Positions 1 to 9,643 of a DNA stretch of 64,000 nucleotides are shown here, one piece after another. This DNA comes from Hydractinia symbiolongicarpus (taxonomy: Eukaryota > Cnidaria > Hydrozoa > Anthoathecata > Hydractiniidae), in NCBI RefSeq assembly GCF_029227915.1, contig NC_079885.1, positions 18,425,001 to 18,489,000 of the forward strand, read 5' to 3'. The notes beneath the pieces are model-generated. The model had not been told where the DNA came from. It worked only from the letters and a program-made list of their open reading frames with translations, and did no database searches. The position numbers were made by a program, and so were the translations under genes. The first letter of the stretch is position 1. Every line of letters begins with the position of its first letter.

Positions 1-157
1 TGATGTAGATCAGAAAGGTGAAAGTCCTTGTGTCAAGTCTACACCTCACGATGCAGCACCTTTTAAGCGTCCTCTACGAACGGACACACTGGCAAGCGGC
101 ACACCACAAGCAAAGGTTAAGTCGGCTCGAAGGCACAACAGGTCGCGCCGACTTACG

Positions 158-280
158 ACAACTCTGGGCTTTCTTCAGTTCACGCACAAATCTTTCGCCT
201 TTTACTAAAGATTTCCGTGGAAAAGGTCAAAACGATGAGTATATAGACGATTTTTCTACTGTCTCGCTTCGGCGGGACGA
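158..280 (+). ncRNA. U5: U5 snRNA copy 1 (minor A-type), reference description
   Basis: U5 is the snRNA of the U5 and U4/U6.U5 snRNPs. Its loop 1 holds exon ends during both splicing steps. Seen here: ACTC at 161-164 can pair with GAGT at 237-240; a long stem joins 167-176 to 219-228; AAATCTTT (188-195) and AAAGATTT (207-214) close the 11-nt loop 1 at 196-206, which contains the invariant GCCTTTTAC. The Sm-like site is GATTTTTC at 249-256. A terminal hairpin at 261-278 has 7 bp and a TTCG loop. The 5' end is placed at A158 by alignment with the animal U5 start, two to three bases before ACTCTGG; it could be A160. About 123 nt compares with roughly 116 nt in human U5. A-type means A at 222 and T at 227, which costs one pair in the long stem. 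The T-run that follows is interrupted by C. Confidence 0.96.
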
Positions 281-826
281 TCACTAGTCTAAATGAAAAA
301 ACGTGCAGGAGGCCATACGCGGGCCTATCTCTCATCTCGCTCACAGAGACTTGGTAAGCACGGTCCACTCAATGGCTTTCCAAATGCGAAGAGTGAAGGC
401 CGCAGACGGCAGGGGTTGAGCCAAGGGCCTTTCGGCCGTATCCCGCTCACAAGTTTTCTTTTTTTTGAACCAGAATAATACATACGAGCTAATCAAAATC
501 GGCTCGAGGAAAGAAATAAAGTTCAGAGACAACCAAAGGAGTCGAACTGCAGTAGAAACAAACTAGATGTAACGCAAGCCACTAGTACGACGTATTGCCT
601 ACAGGGACCACACTCTCCGAGACAGCGAACGCAACTTCCTAGTGATTCACGCGAACGCACTCAACTAGGTGATGTAGATCAGAAAGGTGAAAGTCCTTGT
701 GTCAAGTCTACACCTCACGATGCAGCACCTTTTAAGCGTCCTCTACGAACGGACACACTGGCAAGCGGCACACCACAAGCAAAGGTTAAGTCGGCTCGAA
801 GGCACAACAGGTCGCGCCGACTTACG

Positions 827-949
827 ACAACTCTGGGCTTTCTTCAGTTCACGCACAAATCTTTCGCCTTTTACTAAAGATTTCCGTGGAAAAGGTCAAA
901 ACGATGAGTATATAGACGATTTTTCTACTGTCTCGCTTCGGCGGGACGA
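827..949 (+). ncRNA. U5: U5 snRNA copy 2 (minor A-type)
   Basis: Same A-type U5 as copy 1, with AAAAGGTC in the 3' strand of the long stem. Downstream the segment reads GAATTGG where most units read GACTTGG. Next copy 669 bp on. Confidence 0.95.
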
Positions 950-1495
950 TCACTAGTCTAAATGAAAAAACGTGCAGGAGGCCATACGCGGGCCTATCTC
1001 TCATCTCGCTCACAGAGAATTGGTAAGCACGGTCCACTCAATGGCTTTCCAAATGCGAAGAGTGAAGGCCGCAGACGGCAGGGGTTGAGCCAAGGGCCTT
1101 TCGGCCGTATCCCGCTCACAAGTTTTTTTTTTTTTTTAGCAGAATAATACATACGAGCTAATCAAAATCGGCTCGAGGAAAGAAATGAAGTTCAGAGACA
1201 ACCAAAGGAGTCGAACTGCAGTAGAAACAAACTAGATGTAACGCAAGCCAATAGTACGACGTATTGCCTACAGGGACCACACTCTCCGAGACAGCGAACG
1301 CAACTTCCTAGTGATTCACGCGAACGCACTCAACTAGGTGATGTAGATCAGAAAGGTGAAAGTCCTTGTGTCAAGTCTACACCTCACGATGCAGCACCTT
1401 TTAAGCGTCCTCTACGAACGGACACACTGGCAAGCGGCACACCACAAGCAAAGGTTAAGTCGGCTCGAAGGCACAACAGGTCGCGCCCACTTACG

Positions 1496-1618
1496 ACAAC
1501 TCTGGGCTTTCTTCAGTTCACGCACAAATCTTTCGCCTTTTACTAAAGATTTCCGTGGAGAAGGCCAAAACGATGAGTATATAGACGATTTTTCTACTGT
1601 CTTGCTTCGGCGGGACGA
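1496..1618 (+). ncRNA. U5: U5 snRNA copy 3 (hairpin variant)
   Basis: C-to-T in the 3' hairpin stem (GTCTTGC) turns a C-G pair into a U-G wobble, so folding is kept. The upstream inverted-repeat arm reads GCCCACTTA. The T-run is interrupted by C, as in copy 1. Confidence 0.94.
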
Positions 1619-2164
1619 TCACTAGTCTAAATGAAAAAACGTGCAGGAGGCCATACGCGGGCCTATCTCTCATCTCGCTCACAGAGACTTGGTAAGCACG
1701 GTCCACTCAATGGCTTTCCAAATGCGAAGAGTGAAGGCCGCAGACGGCAGGGGTTGAGCCAAGGGCCTTTCGGCCGTATCCCGCTCACAAGTTTTCTTTT
1801 TTTTGAACCAGAATAATACATACGAGCTAATCAAAATCGGCTCGAGGAAAGAAATAAAGTTCAGAGACAACCAAAGGAGTCGAACTGCAGTAGAAACAAA
1901 CTAGATGTAACGCAAGCCACTAGTACGACGTATTGCCTACAGGGACCACACTCTCCGAGACAGCGAACGCAACTTCCTAGTGATTCACGCGAACGCACTC
2001 AACTAGGTGATGTAGATCAGAAAGGTGAAAGTCCTTGTGTCAAGTCTACACCTCACGATGCAGCACCTTTTAAGCGTCCTCTACGAACGGACACACTGGC
2101 AAGCGGCACACCACAAGCAAAGGTTAAGTCGGCTCGAAGGCACAACAGGTCGCGCCGACTTACG

Positions 2165-2287
2165 ACAACTCTGGGCTTTCTTCAGTTCACGCACAAATCT
2201 TTCGCCTTTTACTAAAGATTTCCGTGGAAAAGGTCAAAACGATGAGTATATAGACGATTTTTCTACTGTCTCGCTTCGGCGGGACGA
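2165..2287 (+). ncRNA. U5: U5 snRNA copy 4 (minor A-type)
   Basis: A-type, nearly the same unit as copy 2. Copies 1-4 therefore alternate two flank types (C-interrupted T-run in 1 and 3, GAATTGG in 2 and 4), a two-unit block. Confidence 0.95.
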
Positions 2288-2833
2288 TCACTAGTCTAAA
2301 TGAAAAAACGTGCAGGAGGCCATACGCGGGCCTATCTCTCATCTCGCTCACAGAGAATTGGTAAGCACGGTCCACTCAATGGCTTTCCAAATGCGAAGAG
2401 TGAAGGCCGCAGACGGCAGGGGTTGAGCCAAGGGCCTTTCGGCCGTATCCCGCTCACAAGTTTTTTTTTTTTTTTAGCAGAATAATACATACGAGCTAAT
2501 CAAAATCGGCTCGAGGAAAGAAATGAAGTTCAGAGACAACCAAAGGAGTCGAACTGCAGTAGAAACAAACTAGATGTAACGCAAGCCACTAGTACGACGT
2601 ATTGCCTACAGGGACCACACTCTCCGAGACAGCGAACGCAACTTCCTAGTGATTCACGCGAACGCACTCAACTAGGTGATGTAGATCAGAAAGGTGAAAG
2701 TCCTTGTGTCAAGTCTACACCTCACGATGCAGCACCTTTTAAGCGTCCTCTACGAACGGACACACTGGCAAGCGGCACACCACAAGCAAAGGTTAAGTCG
2801 GCTCGAAGGCACAACAGGTCGCGCCGACTTACG

Positions 2834-2956
2834 ACAACTCTGGGCTTTCTTCAGTTCACGCACAAATCTTTCGCCTTTTACTAAAGATTTCCGTGGAGAA
2901 GGCCAAAACGATGAGTATATAGACGATTTTTCTACTGTCTCGCTTCGGCGGGACGA
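2834..2956 (+). ncRNA. U5: U5 snRNA copy 5 (majority type)
   Basis: First majority copy: GAGAAGGCC in the long stem, giving a 10-bp helix with two wobbles. The flank still has GAATTGG, so U5 body and flank variants are not fully linked. Confidence 0.96.
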
Positions 2957-3501
2957 TCACTAGTCTAAATGAAAAAACGTGCAGGAGGCCATACGCGGGC
3001 CTATCTCTCATCTCGCTCACAGAGAATTGGTAAGCACGGTCCACTCAATGGCTTTCCAAATGCGAAGAGTGAAGGCCGCAGACGGCAGGGGTTGAGCCAA
3101 GGGCCTTTCGGCCGTATCCCGCTCACAAGTTTTTTTTTTTTTTAGCAGAATAATACATACGAGCTAATCAAAATCGGCTCGAGGAAAGAAATAAAGTTCA
3201 GAGACAACCAAAGGAGTCGAACTGCAGTAGAAACAAACTAGATGTAACGCAAGCCACTAGTACGACGTATTGCCTACAGGGACCACACTCTCCGAGACAG
3301 CGAACGCAACTTCCTAGTGATTCACGCGAACGCACTCAACTAGGTGATGTAGATCAGAAAGGTGAAAGTCCTTGTGTCAAGTCTACACCTCACGATGCAG
3401 CACCTTTTAAGCGTCCTCTACGAACGGACACACTGGCAAGCGGCACACCACAAGCAAAGGTTAAGTCGGCTCGAAGGCACAACAGGTCGCGCCGACTTAC
3501 G

Positions 3502-3624
3502 ACAACTCTGGGCTTTCTTCAGTTCACGCACAAATCTTTCGCCTTTTACTAAAGATTTCCGTGGAGAAGGCCAAAACGATGAGTATATAGACGATTTTTC
3601 TACTGTCTCGCTTCGGCGGGACGA
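3502..3624 (+). ncRNA. U5: U5 snRNA copy 6 (majority type)
   Basis: Majority sequence. The downstream folded segment has GGCCGGATCCC in place of GGCCGTATCCC. Step to next copy 668 bp. Confidence 0.96.
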
Positions 3625-4169
3625 TCACTAGTCTAAATGAAAAAACGTGCAGGAGGCCATACGCGGGCCTATCTCTCATCTCGCTCACAGAGACTTGGTA
3701 AGCACGGTCCACTCAATGGCTTTCCAAATGCGAAGAGTGAAGGCCGCAGACGGCAGGGGTTGAGCCAAGGGCCTTTCGGCCGGATCCCGCTCACAAGTTT
3801 TTTTTTTTTTTAGCAGAATAATACATACGAGCTAATCAAAATCGGCTCGAGGAAAGAAATAAAGTTCAGAGACAACCAAAGGAGTCGAACTGCAGTAGAA
3901 ACAAACTAGATGTAACGCAAGCCACTAGTACGACGTATTGCCTACAGGGACCACACTCTCCGAGACAGCGAACGCAACTTCCTAGTGATTCACGCGAACG
4001 CACTCAACTAGGTGATGTAGATCAGAAAGGTGAAAGTCCTTGTGTCAAGTCTACACCTCACGATGCAGCACCTTTTAAGCGTCCTCTACGAACGGACACA
4101 CTGGCAAGCGGCACACCACAAGCAAAGGTTAAGTCGGCTCGAAGGCACAACAGGTCGCGCCGACTTACG

Positions 4170-4292
4170 ACAACTCTGGGCTTTCTTCAGTTCACGCACA
4201 AATCTTTCGCCTTTTACTAAAGATTTCCGTGGAGAAGGCCAAAACGATGAGTATATAGACGATTTTTCTACTGTCTCGCTTCGGCGGGACGA
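4170..4292 (+). ncRNA. U5: U5 snRNA copy 7 (majority type)
   Basis: Majority sequence, no departure seen in the gene. Step 669 bp. Confidence 0.96.
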
Positions 4293-4782
4293 TCACTAGT
4301 CTAAATGAAAAAACGTGCAGGAGGCCATACGCGGGCCTATCTCTCATCTCGCTCACAGAGACTTGGTAAGCACGGTCCACTCAATGGCTTTCCAAATGCG
4401 AAGAGTGAAGGCCGCAGACGGCAGGGGTTGAGCCAAGGGCCTTTCGGCCGTATCCCGCTCACAAGTTTTTTTTTTTTTTTAGCAGAATAATACATACGAG
4501 CTAATCAAAATCGGCTCGAGGAAAGAAATAAAGTTCAGAGACAACCAAAGGAGTCGAACTGCAGTAGAAACAAACTAGATGTAACGCAAGCCACTAGTAC
4601 GACGTATTGCCTACAGGGACCACACTCTCCGAGACAGCGAACGCAACTTCCTAGTGATTCACGCGAACGCACTCAACTAGGTGATGTAGATCAGAAAGGT
4701 GAAAGTCCTTGTGTCAAGTCTACACCTCACGATGCAGCACCTTTTAAGCGTCCTCTACGAACGGACACACTGGCAAGCGGCA

Positions 4783-4797
4783 CACCACAAGCAAAGG
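4783..4797 (+). promoter_or_regulatory. Candidate proximal sequence element (PSE) of U5, typical unit
   Basis: CACCACAAGCAAAGG lies about 56 to 42 bp before the U5 5' end, the place where the SNAPc-bound PSE sits in animal Pol II snRNA genes. Its CACC...AAAGG outline resembles the vertebrate PSE, but invertebrate PSEs vary greatly, so position is the stronger argument. Equivalent sites occur in all units; copies 21 and 27 have AACCAAAGG here. No TATA box is seen at -25, which fits Pol II rather than Pol III use. Confidence 0.4.
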
Positions 4798-4798
4798 T

Positions 4799-4836
4799 TA
4801 AGTCGGCTCGAAGGCACAACAGGTCGCGCCGACTTA
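4799..4836. repeat. 9-bp inverted repeat immediately 5' of U5, typical unit
   Basis: TAAGTCGGC at 4799-4807 is the exact reverse complement of GCCGACTTA at 4828-4836, with a 20-bp spacer. The right arm ends two bases before the U5 5' end. It lies in the core promoter region. Several units break one arm (TAAGTAGGC in copies 38, 40, 41, 43, 44, 46, 47; GCCCACTTA in 3, 33, 36, 54), so it is not strictly required. Confidence 0.75.
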
Positions 4837-4838
4837 CG

Positions 4839-4961
4839 ACAACTCTGGGCTTTCTTCAGTTCACGCACAAATCTTTCGCCTTTTACTAAAGATTTCCGTG
4901 GAGAAGGCCAAAACGATGAGTATATAGACGATTTTTCTACTGTCTCGCTTCGGCGGGACGA
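4839..4961 (+). ncRNA. U5: U5 snRNA copy 8 (majority type, typical unit)
   Basis: Best example of the majority unit. Loop 1 lies at 4877-4887 between stem arms 4869-4876 and 4888-4895; the Sm-like site is 4930-4937 and the 3' hairpin 4942-4959. Flanking elements of this unit are annotated separately. Confidence 0.97.
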
Positions 4962-4967
4962 TCACTA

Positions 4968-4982
4968 GTCTAAATGAAAAAA
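4968..4982 (+). terminator. Candidate snRNA 3' box downstream of U5, typical unit
   Basis: GTCTAAATGAAAAAA starts about 9 nt after the terminal hairpin. It matches the outline GTYT, short gap, AAA-rich of the 3' box that directs Integrator-dependent 3' end formation of Pol II snRNAs. Copy 38 changes ATGAAA to ATAAAA, copy 90 to ATGTAA, and copies 39, 42 and 45 have one extra A. Confidence 0.5.
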
Positions 4983-5134
4983 CGTGCAGGAGGCCATACG
5001 CGGGCCTATCTCTCATCTCGCTCACAGAGACTTGGTAAGCACGGTCCACTCAATGGCTTTCCAAATGCGAAGAGTGAAGGCCGCAGACGGCAGGGGTTGA
5101 GCCAAGGGCCTTTCGGCCGTATCCCGCTCACAAG
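4983..5134. ncRNA. Unidentified structured segment, candidate second RNA of the unit, typical unit
   Basis: Three stem domains follow one another before the T-run. Domain 1 (4983-5043) is closed by CGTGC/GCACG and holds AGGCC/GGCCT and TCTC/GAGA arms. Domain 2 (5047-5076) is closed by CACTC/GAGTG. Domain 3 (5074-5131) can close GTGA with TCAC and GGCCG with CGGCC, and shares GTG with domain 2, so these two may be alternatives. A 15-T run follows on the + strand; on the - strand a T6 run follows domain 1. Either could end a Pol III transcript. I compared it with U1, U2, U4, U6, U12, 5S, tRNA, SRP and RNase MRP RNA from memory and saw no match. It could be a separate RNA, U5 3' processing sequence, or unselected spacer. 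Confidence 0.35.
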
Positions 5135-5149
5135 TTTTTTTTTTTTTTT
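5135..5149 (+). terminator. Hypervariable T-run, typical unit (15 T); possible Pol III terminator
   Basis: A pure T tract follows the folded segment in almost every unit. Its length varies from 11 (units of copies 59 and 60) to 17 and accounts for nearly all unit-length variation. On the + strand four or more T would stop Pol III. On the - strand it reads as poly(A), so an old retroposed tail is an alternative. Copies 1 and 3 carry a C-interrupted form, and copies 34, 56 and 57 a single non-T base. Confidence 0.5.
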
Positions 5150-5450
5150 AGCAGAATAATACATACGAGCTAATCAAAATCGGCTCGAGGAAAGAAATAA
5201 AGTTCAGAGACAACCAAAGGAGTCGAACTGCAGTAGAAACAAACTAGATGTAACGCAAGCCACTAGTACGACGTATTGCCTACAGGGACCACACTCTCCG
5301 AGACAGCGAACGCAACTTCCTAGTGATTCACGCGAACGCACTCAACTAGGTGATGTAGATCAGAAAGGTGAAAGTCCTTGTGTCAAGTCTACACCTCACG
5401 ATGCAGCACCTTTTAAGCGTCCTCTACGAACGGACACACTGGCAAGCGGC
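5150..5450. other. Unit spacer between T-run and U5 promoter, typical example
   Basis: About 300 bp with no recognised gene. It contains two short inverted repeats: CCTAGT/ACTAGG around a 20-bp loop, and TGTAGA/TCTACA around a 28-bp loop. A tRNA-like B box read on the - strand (AGTTCGACTCC) has no pairing T stem. Distal snRNA enhancer elements would be expected here, but I cannot name one. The same spacer recurs before each U5 copy. Confidence 0.6.
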
Positions 5451-5507
5451 ACACCACAAGCAAAGGTTAAGTCGGCTCGAAGGCACAACAGGTCGCGCCG
5501 ACTTACG

Positions 5508-5630
5508 ACAACTCTGGGCTTTCTTCAGTTCACGCACATATCTTTCGCCTTTTACTAAAGATTTCCGTGGAGAAGGCCAAAACGATGAGTATATAGACGA
5601 TTTTTCTACTGTCTTGCTTCGGCGGGACGA
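5508..5630 (+). ncRNA. U5: U5 snRNA copy 9 (loop-stem and hairpin variant)
   Basis: Two changes: A-to-T at 5539 makes a T-T mismatch in the 8-bp stem closing loop 1, and the hairpin carries the same GTCTTGC wobble as copy 3. The first may weaken the loop 1 stem. Confidence 0.9.
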
Positions 5631-6176
5631 TCACTAGTCTAAATGAAAAAACGTGCAGGAGGCCATACGCGGGCCTATCTCTCATCTCGCTCACAGAGAC
5701 TTGGTAAGCACGGTCCACTCAATGGCTTTCCAAATGCGAAGAGTGAAGGCCGCAGACGGCAGGGGTTGAGCCAAGGGCCTTTCGGCCGTATCCCGCTCAC
5801 AAGTTTTTTTTTTTTTTTAGCAGAATAATACATACGAGCTAATCAAAATCGGCTCGAGGAAAGAAATAAAGTTCAGAGACAACCAAAGGAGTCGAACTGC
5901 AGTAGAAACAAACTAGATGTAACGCAAGCCACTAGTACGACGTATTGCCTACAGGGACCACACTCTCCGAGACAGCGAACGCAACTTCCTAGTGATTCAC
6001 GCGAACGCACTCAACTAGGTGATGTAGATCAGAAAGGTGAAAGTCCTTGTGTCAAGTCTACACCTCACGATGCAGCACCTTTTAAGCGTCCTCTACGAAC
6101 GGACACACTGGCAAGCGGCACACCACAAGCAAAGGTTAAGTCGGCTCGAAGGCACAACAGGTCGCGCCGACTTACG

Positions 6177-6299
6177 ACAACTCTGGGCTTTCTTCAGTTC
6201 ACGCACAAATCTTTCGCCTTTTACTAAAGATTTCCGTGGAGAAGGCCAAAACGATGAGTATATAGACGATTTTTCTACTGTCTCGCTTCGGCGGGACGA
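6177..6299 (+). ncRNA. U5: U5 snRNA copy 10 (majority type)
   Basis: Majority sequence. The following spacer has GTCGTACTG for GTCGAACTG. Step 668 bp. Confidence 0.96.
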
Positions 6300-6844
6300 T
6301 CACTAGTCTAAATGAAAAAACGTGCAGGAGGCCATACGCGGGCCTATCTCTCATCTCGCTCACAGAGACTTGGTAAGCACGGTCCACTCAATGGCTTTCC
6401 AAATGCGAAGAGTGAAGGCCGCAGACGGCAGGGGTTGAGCCAAGGGCCTTTCGGCCGTATCCCGCTCACAAGTTTTTTTTTTTTTTAGCAGAATAATACA
6501 TACGAGCTAATCAAAATCGGCTCGAGGAAAGAAATAAAGTTCAGAGACAACCAAAGGAGTCGTACTGCAGTAGAAACAAACTAGATGTAACGCAAGCCAC
6601 TAGTACGACGTATTGCCTACAGGGACCACACTCTCCGAGACAGCGAACGCAACTTCCTAGTGATTCACGCGAACGCACTCAACTAGGTGATGTAGATCAG
6701 AAAGGTGAAAGTCCTTGTGTCAAGTCTACACCTCACGATGCAGCACCTTTTAAGCGTCCTCTACGAACGGACACACTGGCAAGCGGCACACCACAAGCAA
6801 AGGTTAAGTCGGCTCGAAGGCACAACAGGTCGCGCCGACTTACG

Positions 6845-6967
6845 ACAACTCTGGGCTTTCTTCAGTTCACGCACAAATCTTTCGCCTTTTACTAAAGATT
6901 TCCGTGGAGAAGGCCAAAACGATGAGTATATAGACGATTTTTCTACTGTCTCGCTTCGGCGGGACGA
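6845..6967 (+). ncRNA. U5: U5 snRNA copy 11 (majority type)
   Basis: Majority sequence and majority flanks. Step 669 bp. Confidence 0.96.
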
Positions 6968-7513
6968 TCACTAGTCTAAATGAAAAAACGTGCAGGAGGC
7001 CATACGCGGGCCTATCTCTCATCTCGCTCACAGAGACTTGGTAAGCACGGTCCACTCAATGGCTTTCCAAATGCGAAGAGTGAAGGCCGCAGACGGCAGG
7101 GGTTGAGCCAAGGGCCTTTCGGCCGTATCCCGCTCACAAGTTTTTTTTTTTTTTTAGCAGAATAATACATACGAGCTAATCAAAATCGGCTCGAGGAAAG
7201 AAATAAAGTTCAGAGACAACCAAAGGAGTCGAACTGCAGTAGAAACAAACTAGATGTAACGCAAGCCACTAGTACGACGTATTGCCTACAGGGACCACAC
7301 TCTCCGAGACAGCGAACGCAACTTCCTAGTGATTCACGCGAACGCACTCAACTAGGTGATGTAGATCAGAAAGGTGAAAGTCCTTGTGTCAAGTCTACAC
7401 CTCACGATGCAGCACCTTTTAAGCGTCCTCTACGAACGGACACACTGGCAAGCGGCACACCACAAGCAAAGGTTAAGTCGGCTCGAAGGCACAACAGGTC
7501 GCGCCGACTTACG

Positions 7514-7636
7514 ACAACTCTGGGCTTTCTTCAGTTCACGCACAAATCTTTCGCCTTTTACTAAAGATTTCCGTGGAGAAGGCCAAAACGATGAGTATAT
7601 AGACGATTTTTCTACTGTCTCGCTTCGGCGGGACGA
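7514..7636 (+). ncRNA. U5: U5 snRNA copy 12 (majority type)
   Basis: Majority gene; flank marker pair GTCCACCCAATGG plus CAGGGATTGAG shared with copies 14, 15 and 17. Confidence 0.96.
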
Positions 7637-8182
7637 TCACTAGTCTAAATGAAAAAACGTGCAGGAGGCCATACGCGGGCCTATCTCTCATCTCGCTCAC
7701 AGAGACTTGGTAAGCACGGTCCACCCAATGGCTTTCCAAATGCGAAGAGTGAAGGCCGCAGACGGCAGGGATTGAGCCAAGGGCCTTTCGGCCGTATCCC
7801 GCTCACAAGTTTTTTTTTTTTTTTAGCAGAATAATACATACGAGCTAATCAAAATCGGCTCGAGGAAAGAAATAAAGTTCAGAGACAACCAAAGGAGTCG
7901 AACTGCAGTAGAAACAAACTAGATGTAACGCAAGCCACTAGTACGACGTATTGCCTACAGGGACCACACTCTCCGAGACAGCGAACGCAACTTCCTAGTG
8001 ATTCACGCGAACGCACTCAACTAGGTGATGTAGATCAGAAAGGTGAAAGTCCTTGTGTCAAGTCTACACCTCACGATGCAGCACCTTTTAAGCGTCCTCT
8101 ACGAACGGACACACTGGCAAGCGGCACACCACAAGCAAAGGTTAAGTCGGCTCGAAGGCACAACAGGTCGCGCCGACTTACG

Positions 8183-8305
8183 ACAACTCTGGGCTTTCTT
8201 CAGTTCACGCACAAATCTTTCGCCTTTTACTAAAGATTTCCGTGGAGAAGGCCAAAACGATGAGTATATAGACGATTTTTCTACTGTCTCGCTTCGGCGG
8301 GACGA
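8183..8305 (+). ncRNA. U5: U5 snRNA copy 13 (majority type)
   Basis: Majority gene and flanks, set between marked copies 12 and 14. Confidence 0.96.
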
Positions 8306-8851
8306 TCACTAGTCTAAATGAAAAAACGTGCAGGAGGCCATACGCGGGCCTATCTCTCATCTCGCTCACAGAGACTTGGTAAGCACGGTCCACTCAATGG
8401 CTTTCCAAATGCGAAGAGTGAAGGCCGCAGACGGCAGGGGTTGAGCCAAGGGCCTTTCGGCCGTATCCCGCTCACAAGTTTTTTTTTTTTTTTAGCAGAA
8501 TAATACATACGAGCTAATCAAAATCGGCTCGAGGAAAGAAATAAAGTTCAGAGACAACCAAAGGAGTCGAACTGCAGTAGAAACAAACTAGATGTAACGC
8601 AAGCCACTAGTACGACGTATTGCCTACAGGGACCACACTCTCCGAGACAGCGAACGCAACTTCCTAGTGATTCACGCGAACGCACTCAACTAGGTGATGT
8701 AGATCAGAAAGGTGAAAGTCCTTGTGTCAAGTCTACACCTCACGATGCAGCACCTTTTAAGCGTCCTCTACGAACGGACACACTGGCAAGCGGCACACCA
8801 CAAGCAAAGGTTAAGTCGGCTCGAAGGCACAACAGGTCGCGCCGACTTACG

Positions 8852-8974
8852 ACAACTCTGGGCTTTCTTCAGTTCACGCACAAATCTTTCGCCTTTTACT
8901 AAAGATTTCCGTGGAGAAGGCCAAAACGATGAGTATATAGACGATTTTTCTACTGTCTCGCTTCGGCGGGACGA
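8852..8974 (+). ncRNA. U5: U5 snRNA copy 14 (majority type)
   Basis: Majority gene; carries the CACCCAATGG/GGGATTGAG flank pair. Confidence 0.96.
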
Positions 8975-9520
8975 TCACTAGTCTAAATGAAAAAACGTGC
9001 AGGAGGCCATACGCGGGCCTATCTCTCATCTCGCTCACAGAGACTTGGTAAGCACGGTCCACCCAATGGCTTTCCAAATGCGAAGAGTGAAGGCCGCAGA
9101 CGGCAGGGATTGAGCCAAGGGCCTTTCGGCCGTATCCCGCTCACAAGTTTTTTTTTTTTTTTAGCAGAATAATACATACGAGCTAATCAAAATCGGCTCG
9201 AGGAAAGAAATAAAGTTCAGAGACAACCAAAGGAGTCGAACTGCAGTAGAAACAAACTAGATGTAACGCAAGCCACTAGTACGACGTATTGCCTACAGGG
9301 ACCACACTCTCCGAGACAGCGAACGCAACTTCCTAGTGATTCACGCGAACGCACTCAACTAGGTGATGTAGATCAGAAAGGTGAAAGTCCTTGTGTCAAG
9401 TCTACACCTCACGATGCAGCACCTTTTAAGCGTCCTCTACGAACGGACACACTGGCAAGCGGCACACCACAAGCAAAGGTTAAGTCGGCTCGAAGGCACA
9501 ACAGGTCGCGCCGACTTACG

Positions 9521-9643
9521 ACAACTCTGGGCTTTCTTCAGTTCACGCACAAATCTTTCGCCTTTTACTAAAGATTTCCGTGGAGAAGGCCAAAACGATG
9601 AGTATATAGACGATTTTTCTACTGTCTCGCTTCGGCGGGACGA
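9521..9643 (+). ncRNA. U5: U5 snRNA copy 15 (majority type)
   Basis: Majority gene; unit appears identical to that of copy 14, an adjacent duplication. Confidence 0.96.

Noticed and set aside
18-287. An 89-codon open frame on the + strand, repeated in almost every unit with little change
   Set aside because: It overlaps the U5 gene and promoter, and its conservation follows from array homogenisation. Changes follow RNA structure, not codon position, and there is no sign of a protein family.
302-463. 5S rRNA, U1, U6 or SRP RNA in the second half of the unit
   Set aside because: Isolated short resemblances (GGCCATAC, CTTACC on the - strand) do not extend, and the characteristic internal motifs of these RNAs are missing.
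293-478. A 61-66 codon + strand frame and a 62-67 codon - strand frame downstream of U5 in each unit
   Set aside because: Their ends depend on the variable T-run and on single marker substitutions. They lie over the folded segment and U5 and show no recognisable domain.
540-580. tRNA gene suggested by a B-box-like AGTTCGACTCC on the - strand
   Set aside because: No five-pair T stem forms around it, and no acceptor, anticodon or A box can be placed upstream.
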